From Thiomargarita sp. (GTDB lineage Bacteria; Pseudomonadota; Gammaproteobacteria; Beggiatoales; Beggiatoaceae), in the NCBI GenBank assembly GCA_020721045.1, contig DYNN01000004.1, positions 1-64,000 of the forward strand: a stretch of 64,000 nucleotides of DNA, given 5' to 3'. The position numbers and the translations under genes were made by a program. The notes beneath the pieces were generated by a model that was given only the letters and a program-made list of their open reading frames with translations, was not told the DNA's origin and did no database searches. Of this stretch, positions 47,264 through 57,825 are shown piece by piece. Positions within the stretch are counted from its first letter, which is position 1; each line of letters opens with the position of its first letter.

Positions 47264-49357
47264 ATGAAAAAAATTATTTTTTGCTACTTGTTTATTTACA
47301 CCATGCCACTGTTTGCAACTGAAGAAATTCCATGCAATATCGGTATACTTGCTTATCGTAGTAAAGAGTTGACAGTGCAACAATGGCAGCCGACGGCTGA
47401 TTATTTGAATCAATCTATTTCTATTTGTACTTTCCACATTATTCCGCTGAATTTTACTGAAGTTGAAGCAGCTGTGCAAAATAATACTGTTGATTTTATC
47501 TTAACTAATTCAGGACATTATGTCACCTTAGAGTATATTTACGGCATTACACGCATCACTACTCTAATCCAAACTGAACAAGGTAATCAACTTAAAAAAT
47601 TTGGTGGCGTGATTTTTACTTTGGCAAATCGTAATGATATTAATACATTAGCAGATGTTGTTAATAAACGTTTTGCTGCGGTTAAAGATGATTCATTGGG
47701 TGGATTTATGGTCGCATGGGAACAGTTTTATGAACAACATATTGATCCATATTCAGATTTTTCAGAACTACAGTTTACCGGTATGCCTCACGATAATGTG
47801 GTATCTTTAGTTCAAAATGGGCAAGTTGATGTAGGTACTGTGCGTACAGGTGTGTTGGAACAGTTGGCTCAAGAAGGTAAGATTAAATTGGCAGATTTTA
47901 AAGTGCTTAATGCTCAGTCTGAAAAAGACTTTCCTTTTTTATTCTCTACCCAATTATATCCTGAGTGGCCATTGGCAAAATTATCTAATACTTCAGATGA
48001 GTTAGCTAAACAAGTTGTGATTGCGTTGTTAAAAATGCCTTTTAATCATACTGCATTACAAGCAGGTGATTATAGCGGTTGGTCAGTGCCGCTTGATTAT
48101 CAAACTATTCATGAAATGATGAAAAAATTGCGTATCGGTCCTTATGAAAAAAGCTTTTTTACTTGGAAAGATGTGTTATATCAATATGCGCTGCCTATTA
48201 TCTTACTAACGCTTGGCTTAACAATCTCCCTAGTAGGTATCATTGTAATTATAAAAATCAATCATTCTCTGCAATATCAAATTCGTGAACGTGAACGTAT
48301 TACAACCGTGTTAGAAAAAACCAATGCTAATTTACATCAAGAAATCATTGAGCACAAACGTACATTGACTGAATTGAAAGAAACCCAAACACAACTGGTA
48401 CAATCAGAAAAAATGGCGGCTTTAGGGCATTTGATTGCTGGGATCGCGCATGAAATTAACACTCCGTTAGGCGCGATTCGCTCGGCAGTACACAATATTA
48501 GCGATTATTTTACCCGTCCAACAGGTTTGCAAAGATTACCCACTTTCTTTCATGAACTCAAATTAGAACAGCAAAACCAATTTCTTTCTCTATTAGAAAG
48601 GAGTTTACAACAAGAAGCCATTCTATCTACCAAAGAAAAGCGTCAAGCCAGAAAAGCATTAACCGTTGAATTACAAGCACAATCTATTCTCGAAGCAGAT
48701 ATTGTCGCAGATAGTTTAGTCAGTATGGGCATTTATGATGACATTACTCCCTTCTTGAATTTACTACATTTACAAGAAAATCAGTCCATTTTGGAACAAG
48801 CTTACCAACTTGCCAGTTTACAAAAAAGTGCGCGTACCATTACCAGTGCCGCTGATCGGGCTGCTAAAATTATCTTTGCTTTGAAAAACTTTGCTCACTT
48901 TGATCAATCGGGTGAAAAAATACAAACTGATATCATTGAAGGTATAGAAACAGTAATCATTTTATATAATCATCAGTTGAAACAAGGGATTGAAGTAATT
49001 AAAAATTATACCAAGTTACCAGAAATTTGGTGTTATCCTGATGAACTTAATCAAGTTTGGACTAATTTAATTCACAATGCATTACAAGCAATGAAAAATG
49101 AAGGAATTTTAACCATTACAACACGATTAGAAGAAAATCAAATTGTTGTGAGTATACAGGATACTGGTTCAGGTATTCCAGATCACATCAAAGATAAAAT
49201 TTTTGATCCATTCTTTACGACAAAGCGCGCGGGAGAAGGGAGTGGATTGGGTTTAGATATTGTGCGAAAGATTATTGCTAAACATCGTGGTAAAATTGAT
49301 TTTGTTAGTCAACCGGGAGATACAACTTTCAACGTATTTTTACCGCTCGCGTCTTAA
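47264..49357 (+). CDS. Sensor histidine kinase with a periplasmic PhnD/TtrS-like binding domain
   Basis: This kinase has 697 residues from ATG 47264 (a GTG at 47252 is less likely). It has a signal-type N-terminus (MKKIIFCYLFIYTMPLFA). A PhnD/periplasmic-binding-type domain follows at about 20-290 with NIGILAYRS and DFILTNSGHYVTLE. A membrane helix lies at about 300-325 and a coiled coil to 380. His396 is in IAGIAHEINTPLGAIRSAV. About 115 residues are inserted between the two dimerisation helices before ITSAADRAAKIIFALKNF. The ATPase lobe has IHNALQAMKNEG, DTGSGIPDHIKDKIFDPFFT and GSGLGLDIV. Related TtrS proteins sense tetrathionate, a plausible but unproven ligand for a sulfur oxidiser. Confidence 0.9.
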   Translation: MKKIIFCYLFIYTMPLFATEEIPCNIGILAYRSKELTVQQWQPTADYLNQSISICTFHIIPLNFTEVEAAVQNNTVDFILTNSGHYVTLEYIYGITRITTLIQTEQGNQLKKFGGVIFTLANRNDINTLADVVNKRFAAVKDDSLGGFMVAWEQFYEQHIDPYSDFSELQFTGMPHDNVVSLVQNGQVDVGTVRTGVLEQLAQEGKIKLADFKVLNAQSEKDFPFLFSTQLYPEWPLAKLSNTSDELAKQVVIALLKMPFNHTALQAGDYSGWSVPLDYQTIHEMMKKLRIGPYEKSFFTWKDVLYQYALPIILLTLGLTISLVGIIVIIKINHSLQYQIRERERITTVLEKTNANLHQEIIEHKRTLTELKETQTQLVQSEKMAALGHLIAGIAHEINTPLGAIRSAVHNISDYFTRPTGLQRLPTFFHELKLEQQNQFLSLLERSLQQEAILSTKEKRQARKALTVELQAQSILEADIVADSLVSMGIYDDITPFLNLLHLQENQSILEQAYQLASLQKSARTITSAADRAAKIIFALKNFAHFDQSGEKIQTDIIEGIETVIILYNHQLKQGIEVIKNYTKLPEIWCYPDELNQVWTNLIHNALQAMKNEGILTITTRLEENQIVVSIQDTGSGIPDHIKDKIFDPFFTTKRAGEGSGLGLDIVRKIIAKHRGKIDFVSQPGDTTFNVFLPLAS

Positions 49358-49380
49358 ACTTAAGCAATGAGGGGGTTACC

Positions 49381-49776
49381 ATGTCTAAACCGGTCATTTT
49401 ATGTGTTGATGATGAATCGATGGTATTAGAAAGTCTTGAAATTGAACTGAAAAGAACTTTTGGCAAACAATACCTATATGAATTTGCAGAAAGTGCGGAA
49501 GAAGCATTGGAAATTATTGATGATTTTGAAAATGATGACAGTAGTATTTTGGTACTGATTTCAGATTGGTTAATGCCTGGACTCAAAGGCGATGAATTTT
49601 TAATTAGGGTTCACGAAAAATTTCCTAAAATTATCAAAGTGATGCTAACAGGACAAGCAGATAATGCTGCCATACAACGTGCGATAGATCATGCGGGTTT
49701 ATACCGTTGTTTATATAAACCTTGGCGTAGGGAAGATTTAATTGACGTCGTTAATGCAGGGTTGATGGCTAAATAA
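49381..49776 (+). CDS. Single-domain response regulator
   Basis: This 131-residue receiver domain has no output domain. The acidic pair is in LCVDDESM, the phosphoacceptor Asp62 in LISDWLMPGLKG, the switch Thr in MLTGQAD, and the Lys in LYKPW. GAGGGGG precedes the ATG and it lies 23 bases after the PhnD-type kinase, so the two probably form a pair. The receiver resembles those on HD-GYP and similar proteins (RpfG-like). It could act by protein contact or as a step in a phosphorelay. Confidence 0.92.
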   Translation: MSKPVILCVDDESMVLESLEIELKRTFGKQYLYEFAESAEEALEIIDDFENDDSSILVLISDWLMPGLKGDEFLIRVHEKFPKIIKVMLTGQADNAAIQRAIDHAGLYRCLYKPWRREDLIDVVNAGLMAK

Positions 49777-49801
49777 CGGTTTGATTTAATTATAAATTCC
49801 T

Positions 49802-49826
49802 CGTTCCAATGATCTCTATTGGGACG
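49802..49826. repeat. Intergenic REP-like palindrome
   Basis: CGTTCCAAT (49802-49810) pairs with ATTGGGACG (49818-49826), with one T-G pair. It lies between the convergent response regulator and thioredoxin genes. There is no T run, so it looks more like an interspersed palindrome than a simple terminator, though it may slow transcription from both sides. Confidence 0.6.
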
Positions 49827-49886
49827 ACCGCGAATGATGCGCTTTGCAAAAAGATGCTTAGCACATCCCACACGGATTGTTATATC

Positions 49887-50222
49887 TTATTGATTAGAAA
49901 TCATTTTTCTTAATTTGGAAGCGGGTTGTACCCCATAGGCTTCATCAACAACTTCGCCATGGCGAAATAGTTTTAATGTGGGGAAGCCACGTATTCCGTA
50001 TTGTCCAGTTAACTTTTGTTGTTCATCAGTGTCCACTTTAGCAATGACAAAAGTACCCTTTGCTTCACTTGCTAATTTCTCTAAAATAGGTTCTAGCATG
50101 TGACAAGGTGCACACCAATCTGCGCTAAAGTCAACTAAAACAGGTATTTGTTTAGATTTTTCTATCACTTCTGTAGTGAAATTGTCTATATCGACGGAAA
50201 TAATGAGAGAGGATTTATTCAT
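49887..50222 (-). CDS. Thioredoxin-like protein
   Basis: This 111-residue thioredoxin-fold protein has a WCAPC active site (Cys37 and Cys40) and the cis-proline motif GFPTL. ATG 50222 is preferred; a start at 50249 adds nine residues outside the thioredoxin fold. It resembles TrxA but has Ala instead of Gly in the active site and His after the second Cys, so it may be a secondary thioredoxin with a different redox potential. It is a single gene downstream of aceF. Confidence 0.85.
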   Translation of the reverse strand: MNKSSLIISVDIDNFTTEVIEKSKQIPVLVDFSADWCAPCHMLEPILEKLASEAKGTFVIAKVDTDEQQKLTGQYGIRGFPTLKLFRHGEVVDEAYGVQPASKLRKMISNQ

Positions 50223-50340
50223 AAATATTTTAAGTCCTAATAAATTCAACTAATTACCAATGAGATAGTTACATAATTTACATTTCTCGCTACCAAGCTT
50301 CGGTTTAGTAGCGAGGTATAATGCACAGATTTGCTGATGA

Positions 50341-51642
50341 TTACAACAATAACCTTCTGACATCAGACAAAATAAAGCTCAAATAACTAGTGAATCTTGC
50401 AGCCGCTGCACCATCAATCACACGGTGATCATAGGATAATGACAACGGTAATATTAAACGCGGTACAAACGTGTCATTTTGGTAAACTGGTTGCGTACTT
50501 GAACGAGACACGCCTAAAATTGCGACTTCCGGTGCGTTGACAATCGGCGTAAATGCGGTGCCACCTATTCCGCCTAAACTTGAAATCGTAAAACTCGCAC
50601 CTTGCATTTCTTTTGGTGATAATTTACCTTCACGCGCTTTTTGGCTAATTTTGCCTAATTCTTCAGCTAAATCAAATAATCCTTTAAAATTGACATCACG
50701 AACCACAGGTACAACTAATCCTTGCGGCGTATCCACTGCGACACCGATATGGTAGTATTTTTTCAAAATCAAATTTTCGTGACTTTGATCTAAAGAGGCG
50801 TTAAACTTAGGAAATTGCTTGAGTGCTGCCACACTGGCTTTAAGTAAAAACGCTAACATCGTAACTTTTAAATTGCGTTTTTTACCTTCTTCAGCCAAAT
50901 CTTTGCGAAATTGCTCTAATTCAGTAATATCCGCTTGTTCAAATTGGGTAACATGTGGCACATTCAACCAACTACGATGTAAACTGGCACCTGATAATTT
51001 CTGAATACGACTGAGTGCAACAGTTTCAATCTCACCAAATTGGCTAAAATCAATCACTGGTATTTCAGGAATACCCATGCCGCCGCCAGTCATGGGAATA
51101 GCAAGCCCCGGTGCTGTACCTTCAGTCATCACTTGTTTGACAAAAGCTTGAATGTCTTCTTTTAGAATTCGCCCATTACGTCCACTACCTTTGACTTTAC
51201 GTAAATCAACACCTAATTCCCGTGCAGTATGTCTTACAGCCGGACCCGCATGAGGTTTACCATTGCTCACTTCCATGAGTGGTGCAACAGGTGGTTGATT
51301 AGGTAAATAGGTGGGTTTGCGTGGATCATCATGATTTGCCACACTCGCCGTTGGTGCTGTTTCTACGGGTGTTGTAACAGAAACTTCTGATTTAACAATA
51401 ACTTGACTGGGTTCTAGTAATAAAATTACATCGCCTTCTGAAATTTTATCGCCGATTTTGACCTTGAGTTGTTTGACAATTCCGGCATCACTGCTAGGAA
51501 TATCCATCGTTGCTTTATCGCTTTCTAAGGTCAACAACGACTGTTCAACGCTGACTTGGTCGCCTAGGTTGACTAATATCTCGATAATTGCTACATCTTT
51601 GAAGCCGCCAATATCGGGTACTTTAATCTCTTTCATTGCCAT
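50341..51642 (-). CDS. aceF: Pyruvate dehydrogenase E2, dihydrolipoyl acetyltransferase
   Basis: E2 core of the pyruvate dehydrogenase complex, transferring acetyl to CoA. The 433 residues hold one lipoyl domain (lipoylated Lys43 in ESDKATMD), an E3-binding domain ([16 protein letters not shown] and [13 protein letters not shown]) and the catalytic domain ending with [16 protein letters not shown] (active-site His). GGAG precedes the start. It lies 11 bases after aceE, forming an operon. Many E2 proteins carry two or three lipoyl domains; this one has one. No lpd (E3) gene follows in the window. Confidence 0.96.
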   Translation of the reverse strand: MAMKEIKVPDIGGFKDVAIIEILVNLGDQVSVEQSLLTLESDKATMDIPSSDAGIVKQLKVKIGDKISEGDVILLLEPSQVIVKSEVSVTTPVETAPTASVANHDDPRKPTYLPNQPPVAPLMEVSNGKPHAGPAVRHTARELGVDLRKVKGSGRNGRILKEDIQAFVKQVMTEGTAPGLAIPMTGGGMGIPEIPVIDFSQFGEIETVALSRIQKLSGASLHRSWLNVPHVTQFEQADITELEQFRKDLAEEGKKRNLKVTMLAFLLKASVAALKQFPKFNASLDQSHENLILKKYYHIGVAVDTPQGLVVPVVRDVNFKGLFDLAEELGKISQKAREGKLSPKEMQGASFTISSLGGIGGTAFTPIVNAPEVAILGVSRSSTQPVYQNDTFVPRLILPLSLSYDHRVIDGAAAARFTSYLSFILSDVRRLLL

Positions 51643-51653
51643 GCTGTCTTCTC

Positions 51654-54311
51654 CTAAACCTGTGTGGGATTAACTTTTTCAGGGTCTAATCCATATTTTT
51701 TAATGGCTTCAGTGACTTTAGCTTGTGGGATTTTACCCATATCAGCCAAACCTTTGAGTGCAGCAATTGCAATGTAGTAACGATCCACTTCAAAAAAGCG
51801 TCTGAGTTGCTTACGTGAGTCACTGCGTCCAAATCCATCGGTGCCTAGCACGTAATAATTGGCATGTGGGATAAATGCGCGAATTTGATCAGCGATATTT
51901 TTAACATAATCAGTAGTTGCGATTACGGGACCTACTTTATCCTGTAAGATTGTGGTCACATAACTGGATTTGGGCGTTTCTTCTGGGTGTAATAGATTCC
52001 ACCGTTGTATGGCTAATCCTTCACGACGTAGTTCAGTGAAACTGGTGACACTCCAAATATCGGCGGCTACATCGAAATCTTCAGCTAATAAACCACTGGC
52101 TGCAATGACTTCACGTAAAATTGTACCACTACCGAGTAATTGTACTTTCAACGCTTTACTTGCGCCTTCTTTAAACAAATACATGCCCTTTAAAATGCCT
52201 TCTTGCACACCGTCTGGCATTGCTGGTTGCAAGTAATTTTCATTCATAGCAGTGATATAATAGAACACATTTTCTTGCTCTTTATACATGCGACGTAAGC
52301 CATCATGAATAATCACAGCCATTTCATACGCAAAAGTGGGATCGTAGGAAATACAGTTTGGAATCGTTGAAGACATCAATAAACTATGTCCATCTTGATG
52401 TTGTAAACCTTCACCGGCTAAAGTGGTCCGCCCAGCAACGCCCCCGATGAGAAAGCCGCGCGCTTGTATATCGCCCGCTGCCCAAATTAGATCACCCACA
52501 CGTTGAAAACCAAACATGGAATAGAAAATAAAGAAGGGAATCATATTAGTATTGTGGTTACTATACGCAGTACCTGCGGCAATCCAAGAACACATGGCAC
52601 CGGCTTCGTTAATACCTTCTTCTAAAATCTGCCCCTTTTTATCCTCACGATAATACATCACTTGATCCGCATCTTGTGGCTCGTATAATTGTCCCACAGA
52701 TGAATAAATACCCAATTGTCTAAACATACCTTCCATACCAAAAGTGCGGGCTTCATCGGGTACAATCGGTACAATGTATTCACCAATTTTCTTATCGCGC
52801 GTCAATGCGGTTAATAGGCGGACAAATGCCATCGTGGTTGATATTTCACGATCACCACTCCCTTGTAACACACTGTCAAAAATCGATAAATCTGGGATTT
52901 CTAACGGTGTTGCTGTTCTTTGACGAGCGGGTAGATAGCCACCTAAGAGTTTACGACGTTCATGTAAATATTTGATTTCTGGACTGCCTTCGTTGGGTTT
53001 GAAGAAAGGGGCTTCATCAATTTTGTCATCTGGAATTGGAATATTAAAACGATCTCTAAAGGCTTTTAATGCTTCCTTGCCCATTTTCTTTTGTTGATGA
53101 GTGATATTTTGCCCTTCACCTGCCATGCCCATACCGTAACCTTTGACGGTTTTTGCCAAAATGACAGTAGGTTGCCCTTTGTGTTTACTAGCAGCCGCAT
53201 AAGCCGCATAAACTTTGTGTGGATCATGTCCACCACGATTCAAACGCCAAATATCTTGATCACTCATATTGGCAACCATGGCTTTTAATTCAGGATACTT
53301 GCCAAAAAAATGTTCACGGGTATAAGCACCACCTTTGGCTTTGAAATTTTGATATTCGCCATCAACACACTCTTCCATACGTTGACGCAAAAGACCTTTT
53401 ACATCCATCGTCAACAGCGGGTCCCAATAAGAACCCCAAATGACTTTAATCACATTCCAACCTGCACCACGAAAATCAGCTTCTAACTCTTGGATAATTT
53501 TACCGTTGCCGCGTACAGGTCCGTCAAGCCGTTGTAGATTACAATTGATCACAAAAATCAAATTGTCCAATTTTTCACGACCTGCCAGTGAAATTGCACC
53601 TAAAGATTCTGGTTCATCCATTTCACCATCACCCATAAATGCCCACACTTTGCGAACTTCGGTATTGGCTACGTCGCGATCATGCAAATATTTCATAAAA
53701 CGCGCTTGGTAAATTGCTTGAATCGGACCTAACCCCATGGAAACCGTTGGAAATTGCCAAAAATCAGGCATTAACCAAGGATGTGGATAAGAGGAAAGTC
53801 CACTACCACCGGCTTCTTGACGAAAATTATGCAATTGTTCTTCGCTAATGCGTCCTTCTAAAAAAGCGCGTGCATAAATACCCGGTGCTGAATGTCCTTG
53901 AAAATAAACCAAATCTCCACCATGCTGACTACTACGCGCGTGGAAAAAGTGATTAAAACCCACTTCATATAAAGTAGCGGCTGAGGCAAAACTGGCAATA
54001 TGTCCGCCTAATTCGCTATTTAATACATTAGCTTGTACAACCATTGCCAATGCATTCCAACGCACATAGGAACGAATTCGCCATTCCATTTCGGGGTCGC
54101 CAGATGAGCGTTCTTCTTGATTAAATGGGATGGTATTTAAATAAGCTGTATTTGCTGTATAGGGTAAATAAGCACCTGAACGCCGAGCTTTATCGATAAG
54201 TTTTTCCAGAAGAAAATGGGCGCGATCAGCACCTTCACGGGATAGCACGCTTTCTAATGCGTCTAACCATTCTTGAGTTTCTTCTATATCAATATCGGGG
54301 TATTCCGCCAT
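51654..54311 (-). CDS. aceE: Pyruvate dehydrogenase E1, homodimeric
   Basis: This 885-residue thiamine diphosphate enzyme decarboxylates pyruvate and acetylates the lipoyl group of E2. Its length matches the homodimeric E1 of gammaproteobacteria. Features are [19 protein letters not shown], the ThDP-binding [10 protein letters not shown]...[14 protein letters not shown], and KTVKGYGMG. The C-terminal half has [18 protein letters not shown] and [17 protein letters not shown] lies before ATG 54311. It is followed by aceF. Confidence 0.97.
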   Translation of the reverse strand: MAEYPDIDIEETQEWLDALESVLSREGADRAHFLLEKLIDKARRSGAYLPYTANTAYLNTIPFNQEERSSGDPEMEWRIRSYVRWNALAMVVQANVLNSELGGHIASFASAATLYEVGFNHFFHARSSQHGGDLVYFQGHSAPGIYARAFLEGRISEEQLHNFRQEAGGSGLSSYPHPWLMPDFWQFPTVSMGLGPIQAIYQARFMKYLHDRDVANTEVRKVWAFMGDGEMDEPESLGAISLAGREKLDNLIFVINCNLQRLDGPVRGNGKIIQELEADFRGAGWNVIKVIWGSYWDPLLTMDVKGLLRQRMEECVDGEYQNFKAKGGAYTREHFFGKYPELKAMVANMSDQDIWRLNRGGHDPHKVYAAYAAASKHKGQPTVILAKTVKGYGMGMAGEGQNITHQQKKMGKEALKAFRDRFNIPIPDDKIDEAPFFKPNEGSPEIKYLHERRKLLGGYLPARQRTATPLEIPDLSIFDSVLQGSGDREISTTMAFVRLLTALTRDKKIGEYIVPIVPDEARTFGMEGMFRQLGIYSSVGQLYEPQDADQVMYYREDKKGQILEEGINEAGAMCSWIAAGTAYSNHNTNMIPFFIFYSMFGFQRVGDLIWAAGDIQARGFLIGGVAGRTTLAGEGLQHQDGHSLLMSSTIPNCISYDPTFAYEMAVIIHDGLRRMYKEQENVFYYITAMNENYLQPAMPDGVQEGILKGMYLFKEGASKALKVQLLGSGTILREVIAASGLLAEDFDVAADIWSVTSFTELRREGLAIQRWNLLHPEETPKSSYVTTILQDKVGPVIATTDYVKNIADQIRAFIPHANYYVLGTDGFGRSDSRKQLRRFFEVDRYYIAIAALKGLADMGKIPQAKVTEAIKKYGLDPEKVNPTQV

Positions 54312-54706
54312 GATGATTCCTTATAGTTGCAAGAATTTGTAATTCTAATGATATCGAGATTGTGATTCGGCTAAAGGTGGCATTTTACCCGTATATCCAA
54401 TTTTTTTCTATTTTAGCAATTTAACTAGCCAGAGCAATCGCATTAAAATTTTTAGCTGTTCAAAATCAGTTAATTACAAAATTACACGATAAAAAAGTAG
54501 TATTTGTAAATTATTGACTAAAAAACCATTGTGTAATTTAGTGTGATTGTTCTACATTTATTTCACTATATAAGCTTGACATTCTTTTTTATAATGGATC
54601 ATAATATTGGATAGTTAGAAAAATACTGTAATATAAATATTAGTAGTATAAAATAGATTTTCATGTTGTGTACATTTATACCTCCTACCTTAATTAACAC
54701 TATACT
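54312..54706. other. Intergenic region between aceE and the caspase/serpin cluster
   Basis: About 395 bases of AT-rich DNA between divergent genes. The first 100 bases should hold the aceE promoter, though I cannot point to clear boxes. The right part holds a good sigma70-like promoter for the plus-strand cluster. No gene or RNA was recognised in between. Confidence 0.7.
54576..54605 (+). promoter_or_regulatory. Sigma70-like promoter for the caspase/serpin cluster
   Basis: TTGACA at 54576-54581 and CATAAT at 54600-54605 are separated by 18 bases, leaving about a 95-base leader before ATG 54707. A second TATAAT-like stretch within the spacer is too close to the -35 box. Confidence 0.6.
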
Positions 54707-55843
54707 ATGAAAAACATGAATTCTTTTAACCGTTTTAAAATCCTACTAAATCTTCTCAATGCTATTCTATTGTTGTTATTAATGTTTTTAACAGGCTGTC
54801 AATCAAATCCTTCCATAGATACAACAGGATTAGATAATTCTGAACCTGATAATGAGATGACAGAAGAAAGAGCAACGACTAAAGGAACCTCTGAAGATGG
54901 TGTCGAATTTTCAAAAATTGCTTTAGTGATAGGCAATGATGATTATGAATATTCTTCTTTGTCTAATCCGATTAAAGATGCAAAACAAGTTTATAATTCG
55001 TTGAAAAAGGTTGATTTTAAAGCGCAATTAAAAACTAATTTAACTCAACAAGAAATGGATGAGGCATTGGATGAATTTTACGAAGAATTGCGTGATGAAC
55101 CCGGTAGTATGGGATTGCTTTATTATGCAGGTCATGGAGCGCAAGCAGATAATGAGAACTATCTTATTCCCATTGATAATAAAAAGATCAGTAAGCAAAG
55201 TGACTTAGCTTATAATGCAATCCCGTTAAGCAAAATTCAAACTGATATGAATAATGCAAAAACTTACTTTAATGTTTTAATATTAGATGCTTGTCGTGAT
55301 AATCCTTATGATGGAAAAGATCGTAGCTTAAGAAGAGGACTTGCACAACAAACATTAAGTACTCCTCCCAAGACACGCGGACTTAGAAAAAATATCGGTT
55401 CTATACTTGCTTTTTCCACAGCCAGCGGTGAGGTGGCTTCTGATGACATAGGTTATGCCGATCACTTAAGTAAAATGTTGTCTAAAACCAATGAAGAAGC
55501 TACACGCATTGATGACCTATTTAGAGAATTAACCAAGAAAATTCAAGAAAAAAGTAATGGAGAACAAACACCTTGGTATAATACTTCTTTAACGGATGTA
55601 GTTTATTTGGGAGAACGTCAATCTAAAACTCCCCCACAACCACCTCCCAAACCTCCAATATCAAAACCACCAATTGTTATTGATGTTGATTACCAGCCAG
55701 AAAAAAAGAAAGACCAATCTCGCAATGATGATGATTCCAATTCCATAGATTGTAGAGATTTACTTAAGCGGTGGGAACGTGGCTTTGTTCCATTAACCAA
55801 AAAAGAAGAAAAGATTTTATTTAACCAATGTTCATCAAATTAG
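54707..55843 (+). CDS. Caspase-like (C14) protease lipoprotein
   Basis: This 378-residue protein has a lipoprotein signal (lipobox LTGC, lipidated Cys31). After an acidic linker the caspase p20-type fold begins KIALVIGNDDYEYSSLSNPIKD. The catalytic His143 lies in LLYYAGHGAQ and Cys196 in LILDACRDNP, followed by GSILAFSTASGEVASDD and NGEQTPWYNTSL. This is the orthocaspase/metacaspase-like group with a standalone p20 fold. Bacterial members often cut after basic residues. The C-terminus is a Pro-rich linker (TPPQPPPKPPISKPP) and a short charged end. It is the first gene of the cluster, and lipidation places it in the envelope. Confidence 0.92.
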   Translation: MKNMNSFNRFKILLNLLNAILLLLLMFLTGCQSNPSIDTTGLDNSEPDNEMTEERATTKGTSEDGVEFSKIALVIGNDDYEYSSLSNPIKDAKQVYNSLKKVDFKAQLKTNLTQQEMDEALDEFYEELRDEPGSMGLLYYAGHGAQADNENYLIPIDNKKISKQSDLAYNAIPLSKIQTDMNNAKTYFNVLILDACRDNPYDGKDRSLRRGLAQQTLSTPPKTRGLRKNIGSILAFSTASGEVASDDIGYADHLSKMLSKTNEEATRIDDLFRELTKKIQEKSNGEQTPWYNTSLTDVVYLGERQSKTPPQPPPKPPISKPPIVIDVDYQPEKKKDQSRNDDDSNSIDCRDLLKRWERGFVPLTKKEEKILFNQCSSN

Positions 55844-55871
55844 GGCAAATATAACAATAGAGGAAATGTAA

Positions 55872-57062
55872 ATGCAGTTTTTGAAGCTCACTTTTACCGC
55901 TTTTAGCATACTGCTATTAAGTGCTTGTGGTCCTGAAGAAATTAAACCCATTGGCGTGCAACCTATGGGATTTCATACCGCTTTTCCAATTCTTGCTAAC
56001 AATATGTTAAAGCAAGTAAAAAATGGTTTAGGTATGATGGATTCTAAACAGAAACTTTTTCTGATTGAACCGTTCATTGAAGAAAACACAGGTGCGGTTG
56101 TTAAAGCCAGTCGTGTGGGCGAAGATATTTTCAAAAATGAGGCGAAAAAGAATTTTGGTGATTTTTCAATTGATCGTATGAGTAGTGAAAAATTAAATGA
56201 GGCTGATTATATCATCAATGGTGCTTTTTTGTATGAACCTTTGCCAGAACGTAATGCAAAATCAGGAACAAAGTATTACCATTTTATCAGTTCAATCTTT
56301 GATAAAAGTACAGGGATTGTTGTGGCTAACGCAGATATTTGGATATCAGATTCCAATTTAGATGTCGTACCTACTTTAGATAATCCCATGTTAATCAAAG
56401 ATAAACGTACTAGAGGTATTGGAGTAGTTGCCAGACAAGAAATAGGGGCAAAAATCGATAATGCTTATTATAATGCTTTAGAAACCAGTGCCTTACTTTC
56501 TGATGCTAAAACAACTTACGAAAAAGGTGGTAAAAGTAACTATGAAAAAGCATTAGCCATTTACACTAAAGCGGCAGAACGTAAAGATGGTCAAACAATG
56601 GAAACTTATAGTGGTATGTACGACAGTGGTCTAAAATTAGATTTGTTAGATGTGGCAGAAGAAGCATTTGCCAAATTAGTAGAAATCGCTGTAGCAAACA
56701 ATAGTTTATCCAGTCGTTTCCTATTTCAAGTCAATAAAACAGATTTTGTGACAACCAAGCAAAAAGAATACAGCCTTTGGTTGCGTGAAATTGCTCAATA
56801 TTTCAGTGAAAATGATAAATGTCTCAATGTAGTAGGACATAGCAGTAAAACGGGACAACAGGAATACAATGTCAAATTATCGCAACAACGCGCTGAAGCA
56901 ATACGAGAAGCAATGAATCAAGAATTTTCAGAGATTAACGCCAAATCTAAAGCATCCGGTGAAGGATTTGAGCAATGTAGAGTATGTTCCGGCACTGATG
57001 ACGACAAAGATGCAGTTGATAGACGAGTTGAATTTACTGTTGTCGATTGTAATGAGATATGA
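55872..57062 (+). CDS. Lipoprotein with C-terminal OmpA-like domain
   Basis: This 396-residue lipoprotein (lipobox LSAC, Cys19) has an N-terminal half that weakly resembles FlgO/CsgG-type envelope lipoproteins (LFLIEPFIEENTGAVVKASR and ADYIINGAFLYEP). The middle at about 210-270 looks like a pair of TPR helices (YEKALAIYTKAAERKDG). The C-terminus at about 300-396 has LNVVGHSSKTGQQEYNVKLS, QQRAEAIREAMNQ and DRRVEFTV, a diverged OmpA peptidoglycan-binding fold with extra cysteines. AGAGGAAATG precedes the ATG. It may hold the caspase system near the wall; this is inference. Confidence 0.75.
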   Translation: MQFLKLTFTAFSILLLSACGPEEIKPIGVQPMGFHTAFPILANNMLKQVKNGLGMMDSKQKLFLIEPFIEENTGAVVKASRVGEDIFKNEAKKNFGDFSIDRMSSEKLNEADYIINGAFLYEPLPERNAKSGTKYYHFISSIFDKSTGIVVANADIWISDSNLDVVPTLDNPMLIKDKRTRGIGVVARQEIGAKIDNAYYNALETSALLSDAKTTYEKGGKSNYEKALAIYTKAAERKDGQTMETYSGMYDSGLKLDLLDVAEEAFAKLVEIAVANNSLSSRFLFQVNKTDFVTTKQKEYSLWLREIAQYFSENDKCLNVVGHSSKTGQQEYNVKLSQQRAEAIREAMNQEFSEINAKSKASGEGFEQCRVCSGTDDDKDAVDRRVEFTVVDCNEI

Positions 57063-57105
57063 TGACTCAATAGGTTGATTTTTTTACTATACAAAAGGAG
57101 AGAAG

Positions 57106-57807
57106 ATGAAACAATATGCTTTAATTTTATTAGCAGCCTTATGTTTACCTGCGACAACATTGGCTGTAGATGACGACAATTTACCAGTTATTCCAGATAC
57201 TGGTGAAAATTTTGATCCAGCCAATGTACAAAGTGTGCCATCAAGTGGTGCTAAAACTAGAGGATTGGGTTCTTCCAAACGCCTACCGCCTGCGCCTCAA
57301 ACCAAAGCAGAAATTATTAAGTTAATGAAAAAACCGGCAAAGACAAGAAGTGTAGGTGGAAAAACGCGTAATCCCAAAGGACGGGCTTACATCAATTTTG
57401 ATTCTGGCTCAGCAGCAATTAGATCAGATTCCTACGCTTTGTTATATGAATGGGCTAGCGCATTACAAGATGAAGAATTAACCAATGCTACGATTAAAGT
57501 TCTTGGTCACACCGATAGCGTTGGTAGTGAAGATACAAATATGAGTTTGGGAGAACGTCGCGCTGCTGCCGTAAAGGAACGCTTAGTAGAAGATGGTGTT
57601 ATTCCCAGCCGTTTTTTAATTATTTCCTATGGTGAAAGTAAGCCTTATGTATCTAATAATACCGAATCTGGGCGCGCTGTCAATCGTCGGGTCGAATTTG
57701 TATTAGATTACGATAATTATACACCTCCACAACAAGAAGAAAGTATCAGTAATGACGCTCCAGTTGAGGATCAAGTTGAAGAAGAACCCTATTATGATGA
57801 TGAATAA
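57106..57807 (+). CDS. OmpA-family periplasmic protein
   Basis: This 233-residue exported protein has a signal peptide (MKQYALILLAALCLPATTLA) and a basic linker at about 45-88. The canonical OmpA domain at about 90-205 has INFDSGSAAIRSDSYALL, VLGHTDSVGSEDTNMSLGE and RAVNRRVEFVL. These residues bind diaminopimelate in peptidoglycan. The tail is acidic (EEEPYYDDE). AAGGAG precedes the ATG. It has no beta-barrel domain, so it is a soluble or wall-bound protein. Its place between two caspase genes suggests a scaffold or anchor role. Confidence 0.88.
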   Translation: MKQYALILLAALCLPATTLAVDDDNLPVIPDTGENFDPANVQSVPSSGAKTRGLGSSKRLPPAPQTKAEIIKLMKKPAKTRSVGGKTRNPKGRAYINFDSGSAAIRSDSYALLYEWASALQDEELTNATIKVLGHTDSVGSEDTNMSLGERRAAAVKERLVEDGVIPSRFLIISYGESKPYVSNNTESGRAVNRRVEFVLDYDNYTPPQQEESISNDAPVEDQVEEEPYYDDE

Positions 57808-57825
57808 ATATTAACTTAACGTATA

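Noticed and set aside
54584-54595. TATAAT close to TTGACA as a promoter
   Set aside because: The gap is only about 8 bases; CATAAT at 54600 with 18-base spacing is the better -10 box.
55872-57062. OmpA beta-barrel porin
   Set aside because: There is a lipobox and no alternating strand pattern of a barrel; only the C-terminus resembles the OmpA periplasmic domain.
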